Positions 8,756-17,021 of a stretch of 64,000 nucleotides of DNA are shown here, piece after piece. This DNA comes from Glaciecola flavus (GTDB taxonomy: Bacteria > Pseudomonadota > Gammaproteobacteria > Enterobacterales > Alteromonadaceae): contig NZ_JBHRSW010000015.1 of NCBI RefSeq assembly GCF_042646125.1, positions 110,638 through 174,637 of the forward strand, given 5' to 3'. Below the pieces are notes generated by a model that saw nothing but the letters and a program-made list of their open reading frames with translations, was not told the DNA's origin and made no database searches. Each line of letters begins with the position of its first letter. Position 1 is the stretch's first letter. Both the position numbers and the translations under genes were made by a program.

Positions 8756-9682
8756 TTGAAAGTGTCATCAACAATACTGCTTAAGAACGTTGTCGGGTCG
8801 TTGCTTGACAAAATCGAGCCGCTTTTAAGCGAAAACAAAATAGAAATAGACGACACGTCTCACTTTTTTTACGTTTTTAAGAAATACCCCAATAACTTAT
8901 CACGAAGTGAGTTAAACAAGTGGCGGACTTTACAACAAGAGGTGCTCTCTCCCTTTAAAGAGAGCAAGATATATCGTTTTGACAGCAAACTGGGTATTCA
9001 CCTTTGGTATACAAAGTCTGATTATAACGGTATACCAGAAACCGCCTTACAGAAACCACTAAACAACGGTGAGCATGTAGTCAAATCCATTCACTTTGCT
9101 TACCGACAACATTGGCAAGACGGCATCCTTGCCTCATGTATTGCACTCCATGAGTCACCTGAAAACGCATGTAAAATAAACACTTCAGTATCTGGTTGGG
9201 CAATTCAAAAACGAGCAAAAAAAGTACTCACTGCTCCACTAACTTGGTTTAAGGCAGTACTGTTATTGCTAATATTATTTACAATAACAATGACCTCAGC
9301 TTGGTTAACTCACTATTATCAATTAACTAGTATTACCGCGGAAAATGAAGTACTTGCAGATGCTGTTTCACCCAAATTATTAAAAAGAGAAAAGTTGGTA
9401 AATGCCATTCAAACCTTGGAAACCGTAGGTGATTGGCAGAATGAATTCTTTGAATTACCTGTGGCACTTGGGATGGCGATAAATGAACTAAATTCATCAT
9501 CAAACATCAAAATTAATAGATGGCAATGGCAAAATAAAATGTTAATCATCGAGTTCAGCTCTGAGGACACGGATATTACGCGACTCGTGGAACGGACTCA
9601 ACAAATAGAAAATGTTGATGGAGCAAATATTAAACCCCATAATGATGAAGACACGTGGTTGCTTGAGATACAATGGAACTAA
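8756..9682 (+). CDS. T2SS GspL-like inner-membrane protein
   Basis: 308 residues. It has a cytoplasmic N-terminal region (1-160), one membrane helix (about 165-187) and a C-terminal ferredoxin-like periplasmic domain ending in LLEIQWN. This is the GspL/PilN architecture with a short cytoplasmic part. The start is uncertain: the frame opens with TTG at 8756, and a GTG at 8762 is equally plausible; no clear Shine-Dalgarno is visible. A possible promoter has -35 TTTAGT (8696-8701) and -10 TATATT (8720-8725). It overlaps the M-like gene by 10 bp. Expected role: recruiting GspE to the platform. Confidence 0.65.
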   Translation: MKVSSTILLKNVVGSLLDKIEPLLSENKIEIDDTSHFFYVFKKYPNNLSRSELNKWRTLQQEVLSPFKESKIYRFDSKLGIHLWYTKSDYNGIPETALQKPLNNGEHVVKSIHFAYRQHWQDGILASCIALHESPENACKINTSVSGWAIQKRAKKVLTAPLTWFKAVLLLLILFTITMTSAWLTHYYQLTSITAENEVLADAVSPKLLKREKLVNAIQTLETVGDWQNEFFELPVALGMAINELNSSSNIKINRWQWQNKMLIIEFSSEDTDITRLVERTQQIENVDGANIKPHNDEDTWLLEIQWN

Positions 9683-10260
9683 TAAATAGAAAGTCCGAAA
9701 ATCTAGGAAAAACAATTACAAATATTAAGGAACAACCGAGACTTCAATGGATGCTACTTACTGTGTTAATTTTGAGTATAGTATTGGTTGGAAGTAGTAT
9801 TTTTGAGCACATTAGAGCGTTAAAAAACGATATTGATTCAGCAGTTGCGATGCATGTAAGGTTAAATGCAGTAAAAAACTCAGAACTATCAGCTGAACTA
9901 CTAGAGCTTTATGAAAACTATCAAACCCAAGTGCTGTCAAATATACCGACTGCTAGCTCTCAAAGTGCAGCGGAAGCCTCCGCTTTATCTAAGTTAGAAG
10001 CGTCGTTTAACACAATATTAGAAAGAAATCGTTTTAACTTGTTGGGCTCTGAAAAGATTGAAACGCCCTCCTCTAACTTATGGAGTGTGCGTGTAGAAAT
10101 AAATGGGCGATTAAGTGAGAGTAATGTTTTGCGTTTTCTAGAGAACGTAGAGCCAACAGCGCAAAATATACGTGTTGCTTCTATGCAATATTCTCCCAAA
10201 GCCTCAAATTCAGTTATAATTGTCATCGATTTGCTTTTTAAGGAACAGCTAGCTAAATGA
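9673..10260 (+). CDS. T2SS GspM-like protein
   Basis: 195 residues: a short cytoplasmic N-terminus, one membrane helix (about 25-43, LLTVLILSIVLVGSSIF), a coiled-coil-prone stretch and a ferredoxin-like C-terminal domain. This is the GspM/PilO pattern. It overlaps the L-like gene by 10 bp and the next gene by 4 bp (ATGA), so it belongs to a tightly coupled L-M-N-D operon. GspM stabilises GspL in the inner-membrane platform. The assignment rests on architecture and position rather than strong motifs. Confidence 0.62.
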   Translation: MELINRKSENLGKTITNIKEQPRLQWMLLTVLILSIVLVGSSIFEHIRALKNDIDSAVAMHVRLNAVKNSELSAELLELYENYQTQVLSNIPTASSQSAAEASALSKLEASFNTILERNRFNLLGSEKIETPSSNLWSVRVEINGRLSESNVLRFLENVEPTAQNIRVASMQYSPKASNSVIIVIDLLFKEQLAK

Positions 10261-10742
10261 GAAAGCTTAATATTTTTTATGCAGTGTCTGTCTTCTTAAG
10301 TGTTGCCGCGGGTATAATGATGATGTATGCGCCTCAGAACTTTTCTAATAGTCCCGAAGAATTTTCGGAAACGTTTACTCCTTCAAAAAATCAGTTTGAT
10401 TGGAAAGCCGTCATCACTAACGTATCTCAGTTTGCTCCCCAAGAAAAAAACGAAACGGTCACAACTATTGAAAAAGCAGAAAATATCCAAATTGATCCTA
10501 ACGATATCTCAGCAATCAAGCTCATAGGTCTAATTCCCGATAACAAAACCTTGGCTATTGTTTTGGTTCCAGTTGTCGATGCCGAGAAGTCAAGTATCGA
10601 CTATGAAACCCTAAACGTAACACTTGGGTCGTCAATTTTAGACGGGTGGGTATTAAGTGATGTTGGTGCAACAACTGCAACTTGGCAGCACCATGCAAGC
10701 AACACCTCGCATACCCATCGTCTTTTTGAACCTCATTCATAA
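10257..10742 (+). CDS. T2SS XpsN/GspC-like protein with homology-region domain
   Basis: 161 residues with an N-terminal membrane anchor (about 5-24). After a disordered linker comes a C-terminal domain (about 82-155) with the pattern IKLIGLIPDNKTLAIV...LGSSILDGWVLSDVG, resembling the HR domain of GspC that touches the secretin. There is no PDZ or coiled-coil domain. Its place between the M-like gene and gspD corresponds to xpsN in Xanthomonas-type loci. Inference: it links the inner-membrane platform to the secretin. The stop codon lies 19 bp before the preferred gspD start. Confidence 0.6.
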   Translation: MRKLNIFYAVSVFLSVAAGIMMMYAPQNFSNSPEEFSETFTPSKNQFDWKAVITNVSQFAPQEKNETVTTIEKAENIQIDPNDISAIKLIGLIPDNKTLAIVLVPVVDAEKSSIDYETLNVTLGSSILDGWVLSDVGATTATWQHHASNTSHTHRLFEPHS

Positions 10743-10761
10743 AACAAGAAGTCATAACGAA

Positions 10762-12921
10762 ATGAACCTAAGCAATTTGAAAAAAACTATTCTTAAGTCT
10801 TTATTGGTATCGAGTGCGGTACTGACTATTGTAAGCTGCGCCCATTTTGACGGACCCGCAAAAAAACTTTCAAAAATTGATAAACAAACTTTTTCTTCAA
10901 AGCTGAGAGAACCTAAACCTTCTGCAAAGCAAGAGGAGCCCATAACACTTACTATCGATAGTGAGGATGGAAGTATTGTTCGCACTGAAGTAAGAAAAGC
11001 CCCCTCACTGTCTGTAAAGCAAAAGAGTGAAGTTGCCAGTGATGTTGTTCTCCCAAAGCTAGATAACACCAATAAAATTAGCAGATTAAGCTTCAACAAT
11101 ATGCCCGTAAGCGCATTTATTAACGAAATTTTTGGGAATCAACTTGGCTTAGGTTTTGTTATTGAGCCGCAAGTAGCAAAAGCATCAGATCTTATCACCA
11201 TGCGCTTGGCCTCACCTTTAGATGCGCGCGCACTATATAGGGTTGCTACCCAAACGCTCGCCCCTTACGGTGTTACCACTGCAATCAACGATGATATACT
11301 TGTGTTTAGTTTTTCAGAAGATGCTAGTGCGCAAGACACTCCGTTACTAGTAAGTGGAAAAGCTTTACCAGAAGTGCCATCAAGTAACCGCCCACTATTT
11401 TACATCTATCCTTTGAAATCAGTTGGTGCCAGCAACGTCGTAATATATCTCAAGCAATTGTTTAAACCCAATGAATTGAATATTAAACCTGAATTAGACA
11501 ACAACGCAGTAATTTTTCAAGGAACCAAGGCTCGAGTCGAACAAGGGATAGCTGCAGCTAAGCTGTTTGACCAACCAGAAATGACAGGCATGCATAGCCG
11601 AATTTTTAATCCACAATCAGGCACAGTAAGCGAATTGTCTTTCAATTTAGAGCAAATATTAAAAACTGAAGGTTTTGCAGTCAGTACTGGTGACTCATTA
11701 GGAACAGCAATAAAACTACTTCCACTAGAAAGTGTGGGGCAACTTATTGTATTTGCCAAATCCAAGGAAGTTTTAGAGCACATTGAATCATGGATATCGG
11801 CAATAGAAATCCGTACTCAAAGCGAAATTGAGGAGGGCTTTTTTAGTTATGCAGTACAAAGCACACTCGCAACACACGTAGTCACGGTGCTCGGAGAACT
11901 AGGCGTAACAAATTATTCTGCATCTGAGAGTTCAAGTGAGGCAACTGAAGATTCTGACATTGGCAATTTAAGTGCAGGTAACGTGCGTTCAACCGCTAGC
12001 AATAGAAGAACGAGGAGTGGTAACTCAGAAAAATCATCTGGTTTGTATACCGTGGACGAAAAGCTAAACACTATACTTTTCAAGGGAAGTGGAAAGGAAT
12101 GGTTAAAGGTACTTCCCGTTATTAAACGCCTGGATAAGCCTGCTCCGTCAGTTATGATTGAAGCTATTGTGGTTGAAGTAACATTAAATGACGAAACAGA
12201 AACAGGTGTCCAATGGTTAGCAAGAGCAGGTCTTGATAGGTTCACTAGTTCAAGTTCTACTAATTTTGAAATCGACAATGCTGGGAGTGGATTTGCATTT
12301 AGCTTAGTTAACCCTCTTGACAGTGCAGGGATCACTCGAGCAACAATCAACGCGTTTTATCAAAATGATCAAGCAACCATAAGGTCTAGGCCTCGCTTGA
12401 TGGTGAAAAGCGGAGAAGAAGCAACGTTTGATGCGTTAACACGCATACCAATCATATCTTCAACTATTCAAAGTACTGAAACAGGGACTGCACCGACGGT
12501 TCAAAATGTTAACTATTTGGATACAGGGGTTACACTGGAGATAAAACCAACGGTACATGCCTCTGGTTTTGTAGATATAGAAGTAACGCAATCATTCAGC
12601 CAATCGACCACTGAACCCGGTGCTGCAGGTAACCCTGAAATAACAGAGCGTAGAATAAATACAAAAGTCACGTTACGGGACGGAGGTTCCGTTTTGCTTG
12701 GGGGCTTAATTTCGTCTGCAACTTCGGACGTTAACCAAGGTGTCCCGCTGCTCGGAAAATTACCTTTTATCGGAAAGTTATTTAGTGCTGACTTTGAAAG
12801 GCAAGACCGAACGGAGTTAATGATTATGATAATCCCCTACGTATCTAACTCCCCAATAGAATCTGAAGCACTAACGGATGAGTTACAATTGCAACGTCTA
12901 AGAGATTTAAATATACATTGA
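10762..12921 (+). CDS. gspD: T2SS outer-membrane secretin GspD (lipoprotein type)
   Basis: The ATG at 10762 (719 aa) is preferred because it gives a lipoprotein signal peptide ending SAVLTIVSC, with the lipid-modified Cys at residue 26. The longer frame from 10657 lies inside the upstream gene. Domains in order: N0/N1 (SFNNMPVSAFINEIFGN), N2-N3 repeats with a Ser/Arg-rich insertion, and the secretin core ending in the motif GGSVLLGGLISS...GVPLLGKLPFIGKLF. It forms the multimeric outer-membrane pore. Self-lipidation, as in XpsD, could remove the need for a separate GspS pilotin; none is seen here. Confidence 0.9.
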   Translation: MNLSNLKKTILKSLLVSSAVLTIVSCAHFDGPAKKLSKIDKQTFSSKLREPKPSAKQEEPITLTIDSEDGSIVRTEVRKAPSLSVKQKSEVASDVVLPKLDNTNKISRLSFNNMPVSAFINEIFGNQLGLGFVIEPQVAKASDLITMRLASPLDARALYRVATQTLAPYGVTTAINDDILVFSFSEDASAQDTPLLVSGKALPEVPSSNRPLFYIYPLKSVGASNVVIYLKQLFKPNELNIKPELDNNAVIFQGTKARVEQGIAAAKLFDQPEMTGMHSRIFNPQSGTVSELSFNLEQILKTEGFAVSTGDSLGTAIKLLPLESVGQLIVFAKSKEVLEHIESWISAIEIRTQSEIEEGFFSYAVQSTLATHVVTVLGELGVTNYSASESSSEATEDSDIGNLSAGNVRSTASNRRTRSGNSEKSSGLYTVDEKLNTILFKGSGKEWLKVLPVIKRLDKPAPSVMIEAIVVEVTLNDETETGVQWLARAGLDRFTSSSSTNFEIDNAGSGFAFSLVNPLDSAGITRATINAFYQNDQATIRSRPRLMVKSGEEATFDALTRIPIISSTIQSTETGTAPTVQNVNYLDTGVTLEIKPTVHASGFVDIEVTQSFSQSTTEPGAAGNPEITERRINTKVTLRDGGSVLLGGLISSATSDVNQGVPLLGKLPFIGKLFSADFERQDRTELMIMIIPYVSNSPIESEALTDELQLQRLRDLNIH

Positions 12922-12938
12922 TCCTAAGGAGGTAATAA

Positions 12939-13454
12939 GTGAAGAAAACAATCAAAAGTAGCATGCTTATTGCGTACATGAGTTTGAGCTATGGAGCTGC
13001 TGCAAATAATGCCGAATTTTCCAATCATGTTGAATTGAAAAATTTCGATTGTGCTAAAGAATTTGAATCTCAAATCGAAATACTTGGAAGGGGTAGTAAT
13101 TACCCCTCGTTTATCGCTTCTGACATACTAGAAGAACTAATAAAACAAGATGAAGCGTCTCAATTGATCTCTGCCACATGTACGTCTGAGGTAGAGTTGG
13201 GTATTAAGTCAATAAAGATAAAAAACAATGGTGAAAACGCTACGGCCATTGATTATTTAGAAGCTAAATTTCCCATGGAACTCGTGGTTTTTAATGGAGA
13301 GGAAAACTGGATTCTCGATGCTGCGATTAAATATGAAGTCAACGGGCTAGTATCTAAGCAAACACCAAAGTTAACTAAACATTTTATTGTGAATGGCTCA
13401 TACGATATGAACAGAGTTAAATTAAAAGAACTACCACTTATATTGCAACAGTGA
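12939..13454 (+). CDS. Small exported protein of unknown function at the end of the T2SS operon
   Basis: 171 residues starting at GTG 12939, with one of the strongest ribosome sites of the window (AAGGAGGT, 12926-12933) 5 bases upstream. A signal peptide (MKKTIKSSMLIAYMSLSYGAAA, cleavage around residue 22) predicts periplasmic or secreted location. Two cysteines (about residues 38 and 80) may form a disulfide. The gene lies 17 bp after gspD and is probably cotranscribed. No family was recognised. It could be a T2SS accessory factor such as a chaperone or pilotin, or a minor cargo. Confidence 0.55.
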   Translation: MKKTIKSSMLIAYMSLSYGAAANNAEFSNHVELKNFDCAKEFESQIEILGRGSNYPSFIASDILEELIKQDEASQLISATCTSEVELGIKSIKIKNNGENATAIDYLEAKFPMELVVFNGEENWILDAAIKYEVNGLVSKQTPKLTKHFIVNGSYDMNRVKLKELPLILQQ

Positions 13455-13510
13455 TTTATTAATTACAAAAATGCCTCAAATCAAATGATTATAAAGTTGT
13501 GTAACGGTCT

Positions 13511-13610
13511 ACTGTGCCGACCTAATGGTTTTGGACACCCAATTAGGCTGTTTTTAAACAGTTTAGCTCATATCCCGCTGAACGATAGTGATTTCTGGTG
13601 TACAGAGATA
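13511..13610 (-). pseudogene. Remnant of an IS3-like insertion sequence (transposase C-terminus plus end)
   Basis: On the minus strand a frame reads NHYRSAGYELNCLKTA and stops at 13543-13545. It resembles the last residues of IS3-family OrfB (the RRHSALGY...SP...YE pattern with part missing). Immediately beyond the stop the DNA reads TGTGCCGACC-TAATGGTTTTGGACACC (as seen on the plus strand, from about 13513), the style of an IS3-family terminal inverted repeat next to the transposase stop. Upstream coding sequence is missing; rmlB ends at 13630. So only a short decayed end is left. Confidence 0.45.
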
Positions 13611-13629
13611 AAAGCTCGCTCTAGCAAAC

Positions 13630-14694
13630 TTAAAGCAGTGCTTTCCACCATTCATCATTTTCTAAATACCACTCAATTGTTTTGTCTATACCCGACTCAA
13701 ATGACTCCACCGGCGCATAACCAAGCTCTCTCGTCGTTTTAGTAGCATCAATCGCATAACGTCTGTCGTGCCCTGCTCTATCTGTAACGTAGGTAATTAA
13801 TGAGGCCGAGTCGCCTGCCGCGGCTCTTGTGGCTAAGGGATATTTTTTTAGTAATGCTGGCTTACTGGCAAATGCCTTGTCCATCTTCTCACAAATTAGT
13901 TTTACAATATCGATATTCGCCCACTCATTGTGCCCGCCAATATTGTAGTTTTCTCCCACCGTTCCATGCTTAATTACAAGCTCAATGCCTCTCGCATGAT
14001 CCTCTACATAAAGCCAATCCCGAATTTGCTGCCCGTCACCGTAAATAGGCAATGGCTTGTCAAAGAGGATATTTGTTAACACCAACGGTATCAGCTTTTC
14101 TGGGAAATGATAGGGACCATAGTTATTGGAACAGTTGCTAGTACTGACGTTTAATCCATATGTGTGATGGTAGGCACGTACCAGGTGGTCACTAGCCGCT
14201 TTGCTAGCTGAATACGGGGAATTTGGCGCATAAGGCGTATCTTCTGTGAAAGCAGGGTCAGCGGGCGATAAGGTACCGTAGACTTCATCTGTGCTCACGT
14301 GATGAAACCGGTGCGAAACGGGTTTATCTGATTCATCCAGCCATACTTTTTTGGCAGCCTTTAACAAAGAATAGGTGCCAATAATATTTGTTTCAACGAA
14401 TGCATCAGGACCCGTTATTGAACGGTCAACGTGAGACTCAGCCGCAAAATGTACGATAGTATCAATACTGTGCTTCTCAATTAAGTCTGTTACTAACTGT
14501 GTATCGCAAATATCTCCTTTTACAAAGCTAAAAGCAGGATTGTCTTTGACTAGTTCCAAGCTCGCAAGGTTGCCTGCGTAGGTCAATAAATCAATCACGA
14601 CAAGCCTATCGTCTGGATTATTCTTTAGCCAATAATGTACGAAATTGGCACCAATAAACCCTGCGCCACCCGTAACTAGGAGTCGATTTGACAT
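13630..14694 (-). CDS. rmlB: dTDP-glucose 4,6-dehydratase RmlB
   Basis: 354 residues, extended SDR. It has the NAD-binding motif GGAGFIGANF (residues 8-17), the catalytic region STDEVYG and the YSASKAASDH (YxxxK) motif. Full-length family member (about 350-360). It catalyses the second step of dTDP-L-rhamnose synthesis. It is the last gene of the leftward rmlA-C-D-B block; the order B-D-C-A read along the plus strand is unusual relative to the common rmlBDAC or rmlBADC operons. The IS remnant abuts its 3' end, so the operon may have been joined to the T2SS region by rearrangement. Confidence 0.93.
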   Translation of the reverse strand: MSNRLLVTGGAGFIGANFVHYWLKNNPDDRLVVIDLLTYAGNLASLELVKDNPAFSFVKGDICDTQLVTDLIEKHSIDTIVHFAAESHVDRSITGPDAFVETNIIGTYSLLKAAKKVWLDESDKPVSHRFHHVSTDEVYGTLSPADPAFTEDTPYAPNSPYSASKAASDHLVRAYHHTYGLNVSTSNCSNNYGPYHFPEKLIPLVLTNILFDKPLPIYGDGQQIRDWLYVEDHARGIELVIKHGTVGENYNIGGHNEWANIDIVKLICEKMDKAFASKPALLKKYPLATRAAAGDSASLITYVTDRAGHDRRYAIDATKTTRELGYAPVESFESGIDKTIEWYLENDEWWKALL

Positions 14695-14711
14695 GTTTTT
14701 TTAATTCCTAA

Positions 14712-15575
14712 CTATATTTTGTTGATTGACAACTGATTAATAACAATTTCTAGCTCATCTCGCCAATGATTCAATGTTAAATCAGGTAATGCTTGCTTTA
14801 ACGATGTTTTTGACAACACACTGTATGTTGGCCGTTTTGCCGGCGTTTGAAATGCCGAAGACGACACGGGATAAATCGGCACTCTTGTTTCAATCAGTCC
14901 TTTAGCCACCGCAATATCTTGAATCGCAACGGCAAAATCATACCAACTCGCAACACCTTCATCCGTGACATGATGCACACCAGTTAAGCAGTTGTTCAAA
15001 GCAGCTAAACATGCTTTTGCTAGCGTATGCGCTGAAGTTGGGCTGCCGATTTGATCATCTATGACTTGAAGCTGAGGTTTGCTAGCCATTAATTCTATCA
15101 TTGTTTTCACAAAATTATTGCCAAACACAGAATACACCCAACTTGTACGTAAAATACATGTTCTCTCAGTGAATGAAGACAACAGTAGAGTTTCGCCAGC
15201 CGCTTTGCTTTCACCATATCGGTTGAGAGGTTTGTGTTCATCATTAGGTAAATAAGGTGAGCCTTTGTCTCCAGAGAAAACATAATCTGTAGAAACATGT
15301 ACAAAATGTACGCCTAATTTTTTAGCCGCATGCGCAATATTTTTTACCGCATCAGCATTCAGCTCAAAGGCTTCGTGTTTATTTGACTCGGCCAAATCAA
15401 CCGCTGTGTAGGCAGAGGCATTAATAATGCCTGATGGTTTAAGTTTAGCAATGGTAGTCAGGCAGCCCTCACTATTAACTAAGTCAATGTCTTCTCTGCC
15501 CAAGCAATGCACATTCGAATCAAGCGATTTTATGGCTCTCGCTAGTTGACCGTTTTTTCCAATAACTAAGATCAT
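14712..15575 (-). CDS. rmlD: dTDP-4-dehydrorhamnose reductase RmlD
   Basis: 287 residues, SDR family. N-terminal GKNGQLARAI is the NAD(P)H-binding loop; STDYVFSG and YGESKAAGE provide the catalytic Thr/Tyr/Lys region. It reduces dTDP-4-keto-L-rhamnose to dTDP-L-rhamnose. It lies between rmlC (8 bp gap) and rmlB (17 bp gap) on the same strand. Confidence 0.92.
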   Translation of the reverse strand: MILVIGKNGQLARAIKSLDSNVHCLGREDIDLVNSEGCLTTIAKLKPSGIINASAYTAVDLAESNKHEAFELNADAVKNIAHAAKKLGVHFVHVSTDYVFSGDKGSPYLPNDEHKPLNRYGESKAAGETLLLSSFTERTCILRTSWVYSVFGNNFVKTMIELMASKPQLQVIDDQIGSPTSAHTLAKACLAALNNCLTGVHHVTDEGVASWYDFAVAIQDIAVAKGLIETRVPIYPVSSSAFQTPAKRPTYSVLSKTSLKQALPDLTLNHWRDELEIVINQLSINKI

Positions 15576-15583
15576 ATTAAGCT

Positions 15584-16129
15584 CTAAAATACCGGTGCAT
15601 CGGTAAAGGAAAGGCCAGCTTCATCTTTAGCTGACAATTTAGCTCTTCCCCCTTGGTGTATAGGCCAGTCAATAGCGAGTTGAGGGTCATCAAACTTAAT
15701 AGAAACTTCTGATTTGGGGTGATAATAGTCTGTGCATTTATACACGAACTCAGCACTATCACTGGTAACATAAAAGCCGTGAGCAAAACCCGCAGGCACC
15801 CACAGCTGACGTTTGTTTTCCGCACTTAACTCATAACCGACCCATTGTCCAAAAGTGGCGCTCGATTTACGTAAGTCCACCGCGACATCAAATACACTAC
15901 CGCTAATGACTCTGACTAGCTTACCTTGCGTGTGTTCAAGCTGATAATGCAAGCCGCGCAGAATTCCCTTTGCTGATTTACTGTGATTGTCTTGCACAAA
16001 TGTGACATCGGCGCAGTGCTCACGAAACCAGTCATCGCGAAACGTTTCTAAAAAAAAACCTCGCTCATCCCCAAATACTTGCGGCTCAATTACTTTAACG
16101 TCAGGGATATCGGTTGCAATTACTTTCAT
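15584..16129 (-). CDS. rmlC: dTDP-4-dehydrorhamnose 3,5-epimerase RmlC
   Basis: 181 residues, the standard RmlC length. A cupin with the conserved KGILRGLHYQ motif (active-site His), VAVDLRKSS and LWVPAGFAHGF segments. It epimerises dTDP-4-keto-6-deoxyglucose at C3 and C5. The gene starts 2 bp after the rmlA stop and ends 8 bp before rmlD, consistent with one operon. Confidence 0.93.
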   Translation of the reverse strand: MKVIATDIPDVKVIEPQVFGDERGFFLETFRDDWFREHCADVTFVQDNHSKSAKGILRGLHYQLEHTQGKLVRVISGSVFDVAVDLRKSSATFGQWVGYELSAENKRQLWVPAGFAHGFYVTSDSAEFVYKCTDYYHPKSEVSIKFDDPQLAIDWPIHQGGRAKLSAKDEAGLSFTDAPVF

Positions 16130-16131
16130 TA

Positions 16132-17013
16132 TTATTTTATTTTCTCATCTAAGATTTTCATCAAATACTGTCCGTAGCCACTTTTTACTAAAGGCTGGGC
16201 TAAGGCTTGTAAGTCTTCTTTACTTATATAACCTTTCCTGAATGCAATTTCTTCTGGGCAACATATTTTTAGCCCTTGCCTTTTTTCAATGTTCGCAATG
16301 AAATTTGAAGCATCTAGCAAACTATCAACAGTGCCAGTATCTAACCAAGCTGAACCTCGCCCCATAAGTTGAACGTTTAAATTATCTCTTGCTAAGTACA
16401 TATTGTTGAGATCAGTTATTTCTAGTTCGCCACGGGGTGATGGCTTAACTTGCTTGGCTAACTCGACAACCTGATTGTCGTAAAAATACAAACCTGTAAC
16501 CGCGTAGCTGGATTTTGGTTTACTAGGCTTTTCTTCAATAGAAAGAGCTTTCCAATCATCATCAAAGTCGACAACACCGTAGCGCTCCGGATCATTCACA
16601 TGATAACCAAAAACAGTTGCCCCGTTGGCTTGTTGACTAGCAACTTCTAGAGATTTTTGTAGATCATGACCGTAAAAAAGGTTATCACCCAAAATCAGGG
16701 TACATGGGTCATTTGCAATAAAATCTTCACCTATGAGGAAAGCTTGTGCCAAACCATCGGGAGAAGGCTGAGGCAAATACTCAATGGAGATACCCAAGGA
16801 TTCACCACTACCTAACAAATCCTTAAACCTTGGCAACTCGTTGGGTGTACTGATTATCAATATATCTCTTATGCCAGCTAACATAAGCGTTGCCAGCGGA
16901 TAGTAAATCATGGGTTTATCATATACCGGCATAAGCTGTTTACTCACCACTGAAGTAAGTGGGTGCAAACGTGAGCCTGTGCCGCCAGCCAGAATAATTC
17001 CTTTACGCGCCAT
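16132..17013 (-). CDS. rmlA: Glucose-1-phosphate thymidylyltransferase RmlA
   Basis: 293 residues. The nucleotidyltransferase signature GGTGSRLHPLT lies at residues 9-19, with KPMIYYPL following and LILGDNLFYG carrying the metal-binding Asp. It makes dTDP-glucose from dTTP and glucose-1-phosphate, the first step of the dTDP-rhamnose pathway. It lies 8 bp after the export-protein gene in the same transcript, tying rhamnose supply to the polysaccharide export genes. Confidence 0.93.
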   Translation of the reverse strand: MARKGIILAGGTGSRLHPLTSVVSKQLMPVYDKPMIYYPLATLMLAGIRDILIISTPNELPRFKDLLGSGESLGISIEYLPQPSPDGLAQAFLIGEDFIANDPCTLILGDNLFYGHDLQKSLEVASQQANGATVFGYHVNDPERYGVVDFDDDWKALSIEEKPSKPKSSYAVTGLYFYDNQVVELAKQVKPSPRGELEITDLNNMYLARDNLNVQLMGRGSAWLDTGTVDSLLDASNFIANIEKRQGLKICCPEEIAFRKGYISKEDLQALAQPLVKSGYGQYLMKILDEKIK

Positions 17014-17021
17014 TCTATCTC

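Noticed and set aside
2878..12921. Interpretation of the secretion genes as type IV or MSHA pili
   Set aside because: GspG calcium-site signature, a GspK without Glu5 and the E-K then L-M-N-D order indicate a T2SS.
13485..13742. 85-codon plus-strand frame at the 3' end of rmlB
   Set aside because: It overlaps rmlB antisense and the IS remnant, and has no ribosome site or recognisable family.
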